Shown in pieces: positions 24,992 through 32,276 of a stretch of 64,000 bases of DNA. Every line of letters starts with the position of its first letter. The first letter of the stretch is position 1. Below the pieces are notes generated by a model, which did no database searches, was not told where the DNA came from, and saw only the letters and a program-made list of their open reading frames with translations. The stretch comes from Kitasatospora sp. MAA4 (GTDB lineage Bacteria > Actinomycetota > Actinomycetes > Streptomycetales > Streptomycetaceae): assembly GCF_029893355.1 (NCBI RefSeq), contig NZ_JARZAI010000008.1, positions 62,001 through 126,000 of the forward strand, read 5' to 3'. The translations under genes and the position numbers were made by a program.

Positions 24992-26374
24992 GTGCACACC
25001 AGTGCCGTCGCGGGGTTGTGCCGCTTGAGGTTCCACGCACCGGGAACGGCCTTCGAGTTGGCGGTCCCGGCCGACGTGCCGCTGGCCGACCTGCTGCCGG
25101 CCGTGCTCGGCTACGCCGGAACAGAGCTGGCCGAACAGGGACTTGAGCATGGCGGCTGGGTGCTGCAGACCCTCGGCGGCGACCCGCTGGACGAGGAACT
25201 GACGGCCGAGGCGCTCGGCCTGCACGACGGCGACGAGCTCTATCTGCGCCCGCGCCGGGGCGCGCTGCCGCCGGTGCACTTCGACGACATGGTCGACGGC
25301 GTCGCCACCGGGATGCAGGAGCGCGGGGACTCCTGGCGGCCGGTACTGACCCACCACCTGGCCGTCGGGCTGAGCCTGCTGGCGCTGCTCGGCGGCGTCG
25401 TGCTGCTCACGCTGCCCGGCTCGCCGCAGCTGCGCGAGGCGGCGGCCGCGGTGACCGGCGTGCTGCTGCTGCTCGGCGCCACCAGCGCCTCGCGGGCGAT
25501 GGGCGACGCGGGGGCCGGCACCGCGCTGGCCGCCACGGCCGTCCCGTACTTCGCGCTGGCGGGCCTGCTGCTGCCGACCGGCCCGGCCGGCACCGAGCTG
25601 ACCGGGGCGCGGCTGCTGGCCGGGGCCTCGGCGGCGGCGGGCGCGGCAGTGCTGGGCGTGGCGGCGGTGGCCTGCGCGGCGCCGCTCTTCCTGGGCCTGG
25701 GGCTCTTCGCGCTGCTGGGGGTGCTGGCCGGTGCTCTCGCGCTGGCGGGCCTGTCGCCGGAGCAGTCGGCGGCGCTGGTGGCGGTGGCGGCGGTGCTGTT
25801 CGGCTCGTTCGTCCCCTCCCTGGCGTTCCGCCTGTCGGGGCTGCGGCTGCCCGCGCTGCCGCGCAACGCCGACGAGTTGCAGGAGGACATCGAGCCCTTC
25901 GAGGCGACCGGCGTGCTGGAGCGCAGCCGGGTGGCGGACGGGTATCTGACGGCCTTCTACCTGACGGTCGGGGTGGCCTGCGTGGGTGCGCTGACGCTGG
26001 TCGCGTTCGGGCCCGGGTGGGCCGCGATCGCGCTGGCGGCGACGCTCAGCGTGCTGCTCCTGCTGCACAGCCGGGCGATCGGCAGCATCCCGCAGCGGCT
26101 CGCGGTGCTGGTGCCCGGCGCGTACGGGGTGGCGCTGCTGGCCGTCCGGCTGACGCTGAGTCAGTCCACCGGCGGCCGGCTGCTCACGCTGGCCGGGCTG
26201 CTGGTCCTCGCCACCGCGCTGCTGGTGGTCGCCTGGACCGTGCCCGGGCGCCGGTTGCTGCCGTACTGGGGACGGGCCGCCGACCTGCTGCACACCCTGT
26301 CGGCGATCGCGCTGCTGCCGCTGAGCCTGCTGGCGGTCGGCGTCTACCACACCCTGCGGGCCATGAACGGCTGA
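24992..26374 (+). CDS. eccD: EccD, T7SS membrane channel protein
   Basis: A 460-aa core membrane component. The N-terminal 85 residues are a ubiquitin-like YukD domain (CRLRFHAPGTAFELAVPADVPL ... DGDELYLRPR, split here by other sequence). About 11 hydrophobic helices follow from residue 120 to the end, with a cytoplasmic loop carrying LPRNADELQEDIEPFEATGV, typical of EccD. In the mycobacterial complex EccD dimers form the membrane vestibule around EccB, EccC and EccE. GTG start with GGGAG upstream. eccB follows after 37 nt and is presumably co-transcribed. Confidence 0.93.
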   Translation: MHTSAVAGLCRLRFHAPGTAFELAVPADVPLADLLPAVLGYAGTELAEQGLEHGGWVLQTLGGDPLDEELTAEALGLHDGDELYLRPRRGALPPVHFDDMVDGVATGMQERGDSWRPVLTHHLAVGLSLLALLGGVVLLTLPGSPQLREAAAAVTGVLLLLGATSASRAMGDAGAGTALAATAVPYFALAGLLLPTGPAGTELTGARLLAGASAAAGAAVLGVAAVACAAPLFLGLGLFALLGVLAGALALAGLSPEQSAALVAVAAVLFGSFVPSLAFRLSGLRLPALPRNADELQEDIEPFEATGVLERSRVADGYLTAFYLTVGVACVGALTLVAFGPGWAAIALAATLSVLLLLHSRAIGSIPQRLAVLVPGAYGVALLAVRLTLSQSTGGRLLTLAGLLVLATALLVVAWTVPGRRLLPYWGRAADLLHTLSAIALLPLSLLAVGVYHTLRAMNG

Positions 26375-26411
26375 GCAGTACCCGATCGAAGCGAACTCCA
26401 GGAGGAACCGG

Positions 26412-27848
26412 ATGCAGTCCCGACGCGACCAGGTGCAGGCGCACCTGTTCGTGATGAGCAGGCTCGCCTCCGGCATGCTGCGGGCCGAGCCCGACGCGCC
26501 GGACACCCCCATCGGCCGCACCACCCGCGGCGCCGTGACCGGCCTGGCGATGGCGGTGCTGATCGGCCTGGGGGTCACCGTCTACGGGGTGATGCAGCCC
26601 GGCGGCAACACCGGCTGGGCCAAGGCCGGCACCCTGGTGGTGGTCAACGAGACCGGCGCGCGCTACCTGTACCTGGGCGGCCAACTGCACCCCGTGCTGA
26701 ACGAGACCACCGCCAAGCTGCTGGGCGGTGACCAGATGACGGTCGACCAGGTCGGCCAGGCCTCGCTCGCCGGCATGGCGCGCGGCGGCCCGTTGGGCAT
26801 CGTCGGCGCGCCCGACGGGCTGCCGCCGGCCGCCCAGCTGCACGCCGCCGACTGGCTGGCCTGCGGCACCCTGCAGCCCACCGCGGCCGGGGCGGTGGCG
26901 CCGAACCTGACGCTGCTGGTCGGCCCGGCGCAGCAGGGCTATCCGCTGACGGATGGTCAGGCCCTGCTGGTCGGCGCGCCGGACGGCTCGGTCCACCTGC
27001 TCTGGCACGGGCAGCGGTTGCGGGCCGACACGAAGAACGGTGCGCTGGACGCGCTCGGGTACGGGAGCACGGCGCCGTTCCCGGTCTCCGCCGCCTTCCT
27101 GGACGCGCTGCCCGCCGGGCCCGACCTGAGCGCCCCGGAAATCCCCGGACGCGGCTCGGCCGGACCGGTGCTGGCCGGGCACCCGACCCGGGTCGGCCAG
27201 CTCTTCCAGGCACCCGGCGGCGCGCCGTACGTCCTCGGCGCGGGCGGCCTGGTGCCGCTCACCGCAACGCAGTTCGGCCTGCTGCGCGGTGACCCGCGCA
27301 CCCAGCAGGAGGCGTACGGCGGCGCGGCGACGGCTCCCGCGGCGATCGGCCCCGCCGACCTCGCCGCGCACACCGCGCCCGGCGGCTTCGCCGGCACGCT
27401 GCCGGCCGTGCCGCCGGCGCTGGTGGCGCCCGGCCAGGGCCGCGCCGTCTGCGCCGACCTGCACGTGGGCGCCGGCGCCCCGGCCACCGCCGTGACCGTG
27501 CTGGACGCCGCTGCGGCGGCGGGCCAGCCGCCGGCCGTCCAGCCGGGGGTGCCGGCCAGCTGCACGTCCGCCGACCGGATCGCGGTGCGCCCCGGCGGCG
27601 GGGCGCTGGTGCGCGCACTCTCGGGCGCGGGCGCCGGGACGACCGACTACCTGGTGACCGACGGCGGGGTGAAGTACCCGCTGCCGTCGGCCGCGGTGGT
27701 CAAGCAGCTCGGCTACGCGGGCGTCGCGGCGGTCGCGGTGCCCGAGGGGCTGCTCACCCTGCTGCCCAGCGGGCCGAGCCTGGACCCGGCGGCGCTCTCG
27801 GGCGGCGGGGTGGCGGCGCCGCAGGTGGTCGCGAAGACGAGCTGCTGA
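26412..27848 (+). CDS. eccB: EccB, T7SS core component with extracytoplasmic domain
   Basis: A 478-aa protein with the N-terminal signature MQSRRDQVQAHLFVMSRLAS shared by EccB proteins. One transmembrane helix follows (GLAMAVLIGLGVTVYGVM, about residues 45-63), then a large exported domain of R1-R4 repeats: GTLVVVNETGARYLYLGGQLHPVLN, ALLVGAPDG, LYLVTDGG-like TDYLVTDGGVKYPLP. Two Cys pairs (ADWLACGT, RAVCADLH, ASCTS and the terminal KTSC) may form disulphides. It sits 37 nt after eccD with GGAGGAA as ribosome site. Confidence 0.94.
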   Translation: MQSRRDQVQAHLFVMSRLASGMLRAEPDAPDTPIGRTTRGAVTGLAMAVLIGLGVTVYGVMQPGGNTGWAKAGTLVVVNETGARYLYLGGQLHPVLNETTAKLLGGDQMTVDQVGQASLAGMARGGPLGIVGAPDGLPPAAQLHAADWLACGTLQPTAAGAVAPNLTLLVGPAQQGYPLTDGQALLVGAPDGSVHLLWHGQRLRADTKNGALDALGYGSTAPFPVSAAFLDALPAGPDLSAPEIPGRGSAGPVLAGHPTRVGQLFQAPGGAPYVLGAGGLVPLTATQFGLLRGDPRTQQEAYGGAATAPAAIGPADLAAHTAPGGFAGTLPAVPPALVAPGQGRAVCADLHVGAGAPATAVTVLDAAAAAGQPPAVQPGVPASCTSADRIAVRPGGGALVRALSGAGAGTTDYLVTDGGVKYPLPSAAVVKQLGYAGVAAVAVPEGLLTLLPSGPSLDPAALSGGGVAAPQVVAKTSC

Positions 27849-27851
27849 GGG

Positions 27852-27878
27852 TGAACCGGGCGGCGCGGCAGGCCCGTT
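27852..27878 (+). promoter_or_regulatory. T7SS-type promoter, copy C (TGAAC-N17-CCGTT), for the esx operon
   Basis: TGAAC at 27852-27856, CCGTT at 27874-27878, 17-nt spacer, 63 nt before the first Esx start. A second TTGAACC at 27878-27883 has no matching -10 half. Confidence 0.68.
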
Positions 27879-27941
27879 GAACCAGATGACGCGAGTACGG
27901 GCCAGCGACGTGCGGCCCGGCGGACCGAGGAGGGAGCACCG

Positions 27942-28280
27942 GTGTCCACACCAGTGTTGAACAAGGACGACGCGGCGATCCAGCAGGCTCTGATGGGCCT
28001 GGACACGAAGATCTCGGAGATGATGACCTCCGCCCTGACGGTCGAGCGGATCAACGCGGAGATCAACGCCGGCTACATCTCCGGCGCGAGCACCAAGTTC
28101 CAGCAGAACATCGAGGACTGGATCTCGCGCTACAAGACGGTCATGAACGCCTTCCAGAAGCTCAGCGAGAGCACCGCCGGTGCCAACCAGGTCCTCAACA
28201 AGGCAGAGGACGAGGCCGGGCTGATCGGCGGCAACTGGGGCGCCTCGGACCCCGTCTTCCAGGCCCTCAGCGGCAGCTGA
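27942..28280 (+). CDS. Esx-like small secreted protein (WXG100 superfamily, atypical)
   Basis: A 112-aa protein predicted as a helix-turn-helix hairpin. The turn that normally holds W-x-G is not canonical: YISGASTKF around residue 47 and DWISRYKT nearby are the closest candidates. The C-terminal tail NWGASDPVFQALSGS may serve as secretion tail. Position directly after eccB, small size, all-helical composition and pairing with a second small helical gene are the arguments for an Esx role. GTG start with GGAGGGAG upstream. The likely partner is encoded 28 nt downstream. Confidence 0.78.
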   Translation: MSTPVLNKDDAAIQQALMGLDTKISEMMTSALTVERINAEINAGYISGASTKFQQNIEDWISRYKTVMNAFQKLSESTAGANQVLNKAEDEAGLIGGNWGASDPVFQALSGS

Positions 28281-28308
28281 CGGCACCCGGACCGAAAGGA
28301 ACACTTCG

Positions 28309-28602
28309 ATGGCAGACCTCACACTCCACCACGAGACGGTCGACCAGGCCGTCCAGGAACTCCAGGCCGCAGGCACCACGATGACGAACGACCTCGAGCA
28401 CCTGGTCCAGGTGCTGACCCCGCTGAAGGAGCACTTCCAGGGTGCGGCGGCAACGGCGTTCGAGGAGTTCCTCGCTGCCGTCAACGCCAACGAGCAGAAG
28501 ATGACCGAGGACATCGCGGCCGCCGCGGCGTGCCTGGACAACATGCACCAGACCATGACGGCCGCCGACCACGCCGGCGCCGCCGGCTTCCACCAGAGCT
28601 GA
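28309..28602 (+). CDS. Esx-like protein, WXG100 family with FQG in place of WxG
   Basis: A 97-aa helical hairpin protein. LKEHFQGAAATAFEEFLAAV near residues 44-63 aligns with the WXG turn and the second helix of WXG100 proteins, with Phe-Gln-Gly instead of Trp-x-Gly. Heptad-like spacing of hydrophobic residues fits a four-helix heterodimer with the preceding product. ATG start with AAAGGA upstream. It would be secreted by EccC as a dimer with a partner. Confidence 0.83.
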   Translation: MADLTLHHETVDQAVQELQAAGTTMTNDLEHLVQVLTPLKEHFQGAAATAFEEFLAAVNANEQKMTEDIAAAAACLDNMHQTMTAADHAGAAGFHQS

Positions 28603-28629
28603 GCGCCGAAGTAGAGGAGGCGGGTGCCG

Positions 28630-29061
28630 ATGGGTAGCACGCTGGTGGCGACGGACAAGGGTTTCGACGAGTTCGCGCAGAGACTCCAGGCTTTCGTCGA
28701 CGACACGGGGGACAACCCCTTCATTCTGAACCTCGCGGGGATCAAGAACGGCGGCACGAAGGCAGGCCTGAACGCCGACGGGACGTACGACGCCCTACTG
28801 ACCGGAACGACGGCCGATCTCGCTATCGCGGGCACGCTGTCCGACAAGTACAAGGCGCTCTGCGGTGCTCTCTACGACACCTTCCAGGCCATGGGTAAGA
28901 GCCTGTACACGATCAGGGTGGACCTGCACAACGCAAAGTCCACCCTGAACAACGCGGAGGACGACTCGCTGACTTCGGCGCAGTTGCTCCAGCTCCTGCA
29001 GAACGTCCTGAACGGATCGAGCACGACGCCGCCGGTCATCCCGCCGCCGTCCACCCAGTGA
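28630..29061 (+). CDS. T7SS-locus small helical protein with Pro-rich tail
   Basis: A 143-aa protein that I do not recognise by family. ATG 28630 is chosen since AGGAGG lies nine bases upstream; a GTG at 28624 is in frame but too close. The first 115 residues are mostly helical (DEFAQRLQAFVDD, YKALCGALYDTFQAMGKSL, LHNAKSTLNNAEDDS), and the end is TTPPVIPPPSTQ. No signal peptide. Its place between the Esx pair and the large Gly-rich protein suggests a secreted substrate or a chaperone-like partner of the same export unit. Confidence 0.7.
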   Translation: MGSTLVATDKGFDEFAQRLQAFVDDTGDNPFILNLAGIKNGGTKAGLNADGTYDALLTGTTADLAIAGTLSDKYKALCGALYDTFQAMGKSLYTIRVDLHNAKSTLNNAEDDSLTSAQLLQLLQNVLNGSSTTPPVIPPPSTQ

Positions 29062-29064
29062 CGA

Positions 29065-29105
29065 CCGCCGGACGGGGCGACGACAGCCGTCGTCCCGTCC
29101 GGCGG
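29065..29105 (+). terminator. Strong hairpin between the 143-aa gene and the Gly-rich substrate gene
   Basis: CCGCCGGACGGG pairs perfectly with CCCGTCCGGCGG, and an inner ACGAC/GTCGT stem with loop AGCC sits on top after a 3-nt bulge. It lies just after the stop at 29061 and could end or attenuate transcription from copy C, lowering expression of the following gene. No T7SS-type promoter was found between it and 29152. Confidence 0.6.
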
Positions 29106-29151
29106 CACGGCAACTCCCCCCACACACGAACTGCACGCCAGGAGGTCCGGC

Positions 29152-31392
29152 TTGTCATCAACGTTCAACTGGGAGACGGCACTCAAGGCCTTCGCCTCCT
29201 CCACGCTGATCGGTGAGGTCACGGATCGGCATTCCGTGGCCGATCCGGCGCATCCGTGGATCGGCCAGAACCCCGTGGTGTACGGCAACCTGGGCTCCGA
29301 CCAGACGCCGACGGCGGACCTCTACGCGAAGTGGGCCGACAGCCAGACCATCATCCGGTACTCGATCTACGGGACCCTCGACTACACCACGTGGAACGGG
29401 ACTTCGTCGGCCCCGAGCGCCATGACGCAGTTCTTCCACGGTCCGGCGGACATCCTGAACTCGGCCATCGCGGGCAACGACGTGGTGGACCCCGGGAGTT
29501 TCACCGCCGCCTCCACGCTGATGAAGTCGACGCAGGACTGGCTCACCCAGCAGATCGGCACGGTCAAGGGCTGGGTCGGCGATATCGATGCTCCCGACAG
29601 CGATCTCCAGGGCAGTGCAGCCGGGCGCTTCAAGCAGGTGATGACCCAGTTCCAGGGCGAACTCGAGAACGTGCTGGGCCAGTTGACGATGCCGGGTGGC
29701 GACGGCAAGGACGATGACATCCCGGGGGCGCTCACCGCCGCCGGTGCGCAGCTGACCCAGTCGTTGAAGCAGCTGCGGGACGGCTTCGCGGCCTGGCAGG
29801 GGCCCAGTAGTGCCTGGACGGCGACGCCCGAGGGCACGTCGTGGACGATGCTGGAGAGTACGGACAAGGTGTCCTCTCCGCTGATCGCCTCCATGGACGC
29901 CTTCAAGGAAGCGGTCCTGCTGTTGAACGTCTCGTTCGTGGTGGGCACCGGCGTCACCGTGACCGGCCCCAACGGCACGCCGGACTCCGCCGACTGGTGG
30001 GCCGCGATCAACGCGAACGCCCGGGCCAAATGGCTGGCCTCGGTCAACGATCTCGACACCCTGGCCGGTACGGTCATCAACAACCTGACCAACGGCACCA
30101 CCGCCGGCGCCACCCTCCTCGGATACCAGAACGCCGTGCGTGCGCTGCCTGTCCTCATGCCGCCCTCGCTCACTCTGCCGCCGGACCCCACGAACACCGA
30201 CGGGGGCAAGACGCCGCCGACGACGACGCCACCGCCGCCTCCCACCACGACACCGCCACCGCCTCCGACGAACCTGGGCGGCCCGAAGACGGACAACAAG
30301 GTCCCGCCGCCGCCCACCCCGACCAAGCTGAACCCCGGCGGTGGCGGCGGTGGCGGGCTCGGCCTGGGCGGTGGCGGCGGCCTGGGACTCGGGGGCAACA
30401 ACGGGCAGGCCCCGCTGCTCGGCAAGGACGGCAAGCAGCTGATCGGCAAGGACGGCAAGCCGGAGTTCGTGCCGGCCGGCTCCACGATCAACGGCAAGGG
30501 CGAGGTGATCGGGCCGGACGGCAAGCCGGTCCTCGGCCCCGACGGCAAGCCGGAGTTCGTGCCCATCGGCACCACGGTCGGACCGCCGGTCAGCTCGACG
30601 TCCGGTCCCAAGCTCAAGCTGCCGGTCGGTTCGAAGCTGAACCCGGACGGCACGGTGACCGGGCCGGACGGCAAGCCGCTGCTCGACTCGAACGGGAACC
30701 CGGTGGTGCTCGCCAAGGGGGACACCATCGGCCCGGACGGCGGTGTCCTGGACGCGAACGGCAAGCCGGTCTCCGAGATGGACCAGCTGCTGAGCGACGA
30801 GGAGCACGCCTTCGCCGGGACCGGCGGCGCGTTGCAGACCGGCGGGGGCGGAGGCGGGCTGGGCCTGGGCGGGTTGGGCGGGCTCGGCGGTCTGGGCGGT
30901 GGGTACACCGGCCCGCCGATCAGCGTGGGCGGCCTGGGTGGTCTCGGTGGGCTGGGGAGCGGCCTGAGTGGGCTCGGCGGCGGCTCGTTCGGCGACTCCT
31001 TCGGCGGTTCGGGCTCCGGCTCGGGGGGTGGCAAGTCCACACTCCTGGGGACTCCGGACATCGGTCTGGGCGGCAGGCTCGGCGGAGGCGGCGCGGGCGG
31101 CACCAGCACCGAGAGCGGCGGCCCGGAGTCGCTGAGCGCGGAGCAGACCGCGGCTGCCGAGAAGGCCGCTGCCGAGAGCGCGGCCGAGGAGGCCCAGCTG
31201 TCCGGCCGCTCGGTGGCGACCACCGGCGGAGCCGGCGGCTCGATGATGCCGCCGATGGGCGGCGCCGGCATGGGCGGCGCGGGTGCGCAGGGGCAGGGCG
31301 GGCAGGACCGTCAGCGCACCACCTGGCTGGCGGAGGACGAGGAGGTCTGGGGCACCGAGTCCGGCGCGGTGAGCGGCGTGATCGGCCGCTGA
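29152..31392 (+). CDS. Large T7SS substrate-like protein with Gly-Leu-rich and PDGKP repeats
   Basis: A 746-aa protein with a PPE/EspB-like plan. About 340 N-terminal residues are helical (WLTQQIGTVKGWVGDI, RFKQVMTQFQGELENVLGQL). A PPTTTPPPPP linker follows. The next part has five or so GKDGKP/GPDGKP units, and after that runs of GGLGGLGG. The C-terminus has TTWLAEDEEVWGTESG, a Trp-rich acidic tail I recall from actinobacterial T7SS substrates. TTG start at 29152 with AGGAGG upstream. No signal peptide or membrane helix. Probably exported or surface exposed; enzymatic motifs were not seen. Confidence 0.8.
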   Translation: MSSTFNWETALKAFASSTLIGEVTDRHSVADPAHPWIGQNPVVYGNLGSDQTPTADLYAKWADSQTIIRYSIYGTLDYTTWNGTSSAPSAMTQFFHGPADILNSAIAGNDVVDPGSFTAASTLMKSTQDWLTQQIGTVKGWVGDIDAPDSDLQGSAAGRFKQVMTQFQGELENVLGQLTMPGGDGKDDDIPGALTAAGAQLTQSLKQLRDGFAAWQGPSSAWTATPEGTSWTMLESTDKVSSPLIASMDAFKEAVLLLNVSFVVGTGVTVTGPNGTPDSADWWAAINANARAKWLASVNDLDTLAGTVINNLTNGTTAGATLLGYQNAVRALPVLMPPSLTLPPDPTNTDGGKTPPTTTPPPPPTTTPPPPPTNLGGPKTDNKVPPPPTPTKLNPGGGGGGGLGLGGGGGLGLGGNNGQAPLLGKDGKQLIGKDGKPEFVPAGSTINGKGEVIGPDGKPVLGPDGKPEFVPIGTTVGPPVSSTSGPKLKLPVGSKLNPDGTVTGPDGKPLLDSNGNPVVLAKGDTIGPDGGVLDANGKPVSEMDQLLSDEEHAFAGTGGALQTGGGGGGLGLGGLGGLGGLGGGYTGPPISVGGLGGLGGLGSGLSGLGGGSFGDSFGGSGSGSGGGKSTLLGTPDIGLGGRLGGGGAGGTSTESGGPESLSAEQTAAAEKAAAESAAEEAQLSGRSVATTGGAGGSMMPPMGGAGMGGAGAQGQGGQDRQRTTWLAEDEEVWGTESGAVSGVIGR

Positions 31393-31427
31393 GAGCCGGT
31401 GTGGTGTGCAGGTCGTCCGTCGGGTGC

Positions 31428-31454
31428 CGAACCTGCGGGCCCGGTCCGTCCGTA
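31428..31454 (+). promoter_or_regulatory. T7SS-type promoter, copy D (CGAAC-N17-CCGTA), for the effector operon
   Basis: CGAAC at 31428-31432 and CCGTA at 31450-31454, 38 nt upstream of the YbaB-like start. Much of the spacer (TGCGGCC/GGTCCGTCCGT pattern) is shared with copy E, so this is more than a minimal match. Confidence 0.74.
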
Positions 31455-31492
31455 GAGGGAAGTGACGACCTACACACCACGGAGGTGCCGGT

Positions 31493-31933
31493 ATGACGAC
31501 CCCGTTCGCGGAACAGATCGAGCAGGCGATGACCGCCCTGCACGAGCAGCAGACCAGGATGGCCGCCGCCGCCAAGGAACTCCAGGCGGCCACGGCCTCG
31601 GTGACCTCCAAGGACCGGATGGTCACCGCGAAGGTCGGGGCGCAGGGCCAGGTGGTCTCGCTGACCTTCCACACCACCGCCTACCGTTCCATGGCGCCCG
31701 CCCAGTTGGCCGGAATCCTGACCGACGTGCTGAACACGGCGCGCGCCGAGATCGGTGACCGGGTCATGGAGACGATGAGCCCGTTCAGCGGGATCGGCGA
31801 GGTGCTGCGGACCTCGATGACCGGCGGTACCGAGCTGGAGGAGATGCTCGCTCCGCTGCGCTCGATGCGCCCGGGCTTCGCCGAGGAGGAGGCGCGGCGC
31901 AAGCGCGAGCGGCAGGAGGAGTTCCGTGGCTAA
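31493..31933 (+). CDS. YbaB/EbfC-like protein of the T7SS effector operon
   Basis: A 146-aa protein. Residues about 8-100 match the YbaB/EbfC fold: a helix with EQQTRMAAAAKELQAATAS, a beta strand pair in MVTAKVGAQGQVVSLTFHT, then LAGILTDVLNTARAEI. In mycobacterial ESX-1 the YbaB-like EspL has a role in stabilising secretion components, so an accessory or chaperone role is plausible here. The C-terminal EEEARRKRERQEEF is charged and helical. It overlaps the next gene by 8 nt and heads the operon that encodes the giant effector. Confidence 0.83.
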   Translation: MTTPFAEQIEQAMTALHEQQTRMAAAAKELQAATASVTSKDRMVTAKVGAQGQVVSLTFHTTAYRSMAPAQLAGILTDVLNTARAEIGDRVMETMSPFSGIGEVLRTSMTGGTELEEMLAPLRSMRPGFAEEEARRKRERQEEFRG

Positions 31934-32231
31934 GCCGAAGCTCACCGCGATGGCGGACCTCAAGGCGGCCTTCGGCGCACCCTTCGACGACATGTCGAAC
32001 CTCATCGACACCATGCGGACGAAGGCCAACGAGATCACCGAGTTCAACAAGAACTCGGCCGGCAACGACGATCTGGGCAAGACCTACCACAAGCAGGTCG
32101 ACGACCCGACCACGAACCTGGACAAGTTGCTCCAGCAGGTCCGCGACGCCGTGGACAACGCAGGCCACCAGGGCCAGAACACCACCGACCTGTTGAACGC
32201 CGCCGACCAGAACGCAAAGGACTCGGCCTAA
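31926..32231 (+). CDS. Small helical partner protein of the giant T7SS effector
   Basis: A 101-aa all-helical protein without recognised domain. It starts with GTG inside the 3' end of the YbaB-like gene, with GAGGAG upstream. Segments DDMSNLIDTMRTKANEITEFN and TTNLDKLLQQVRDAVDNAG look like two long helices. In size and position it fits a WXG100-like or Lap-type partner that pairs with the N-terminal helices of a large T7SS toxin for export. No Trp-x-Gly is present. Confidence 0.72.
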   Translation: MAKPKLTAMADLKAAFGAPFDDMSNLIDTMRTKANEITEFNKNSAGNDDLGKTYHKQVDDPTTNLDKLLQQVRDAVDNAGHQGQNTTDLLNAADQNAKDSA

Positions 32232-32276
32232 ACGAGTTCTGACGCAACGTCAGGCCACGTCAGGAGTACGCACCTC

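Noticed and set aside
20849..26578. Long minus-strand and plus-strand open frames overlapping eccC and eccD
   Set aside because: They shadow eccC and eccD in other frames; only the EccC and EccD frames have motifs and normal third-position GC.
27878..27903. A second promoter starting with TTGAACC before the esx operon
   Set aside because: The -10 half CCGT is absent at the right distance; copy C just upstream fits exactly.
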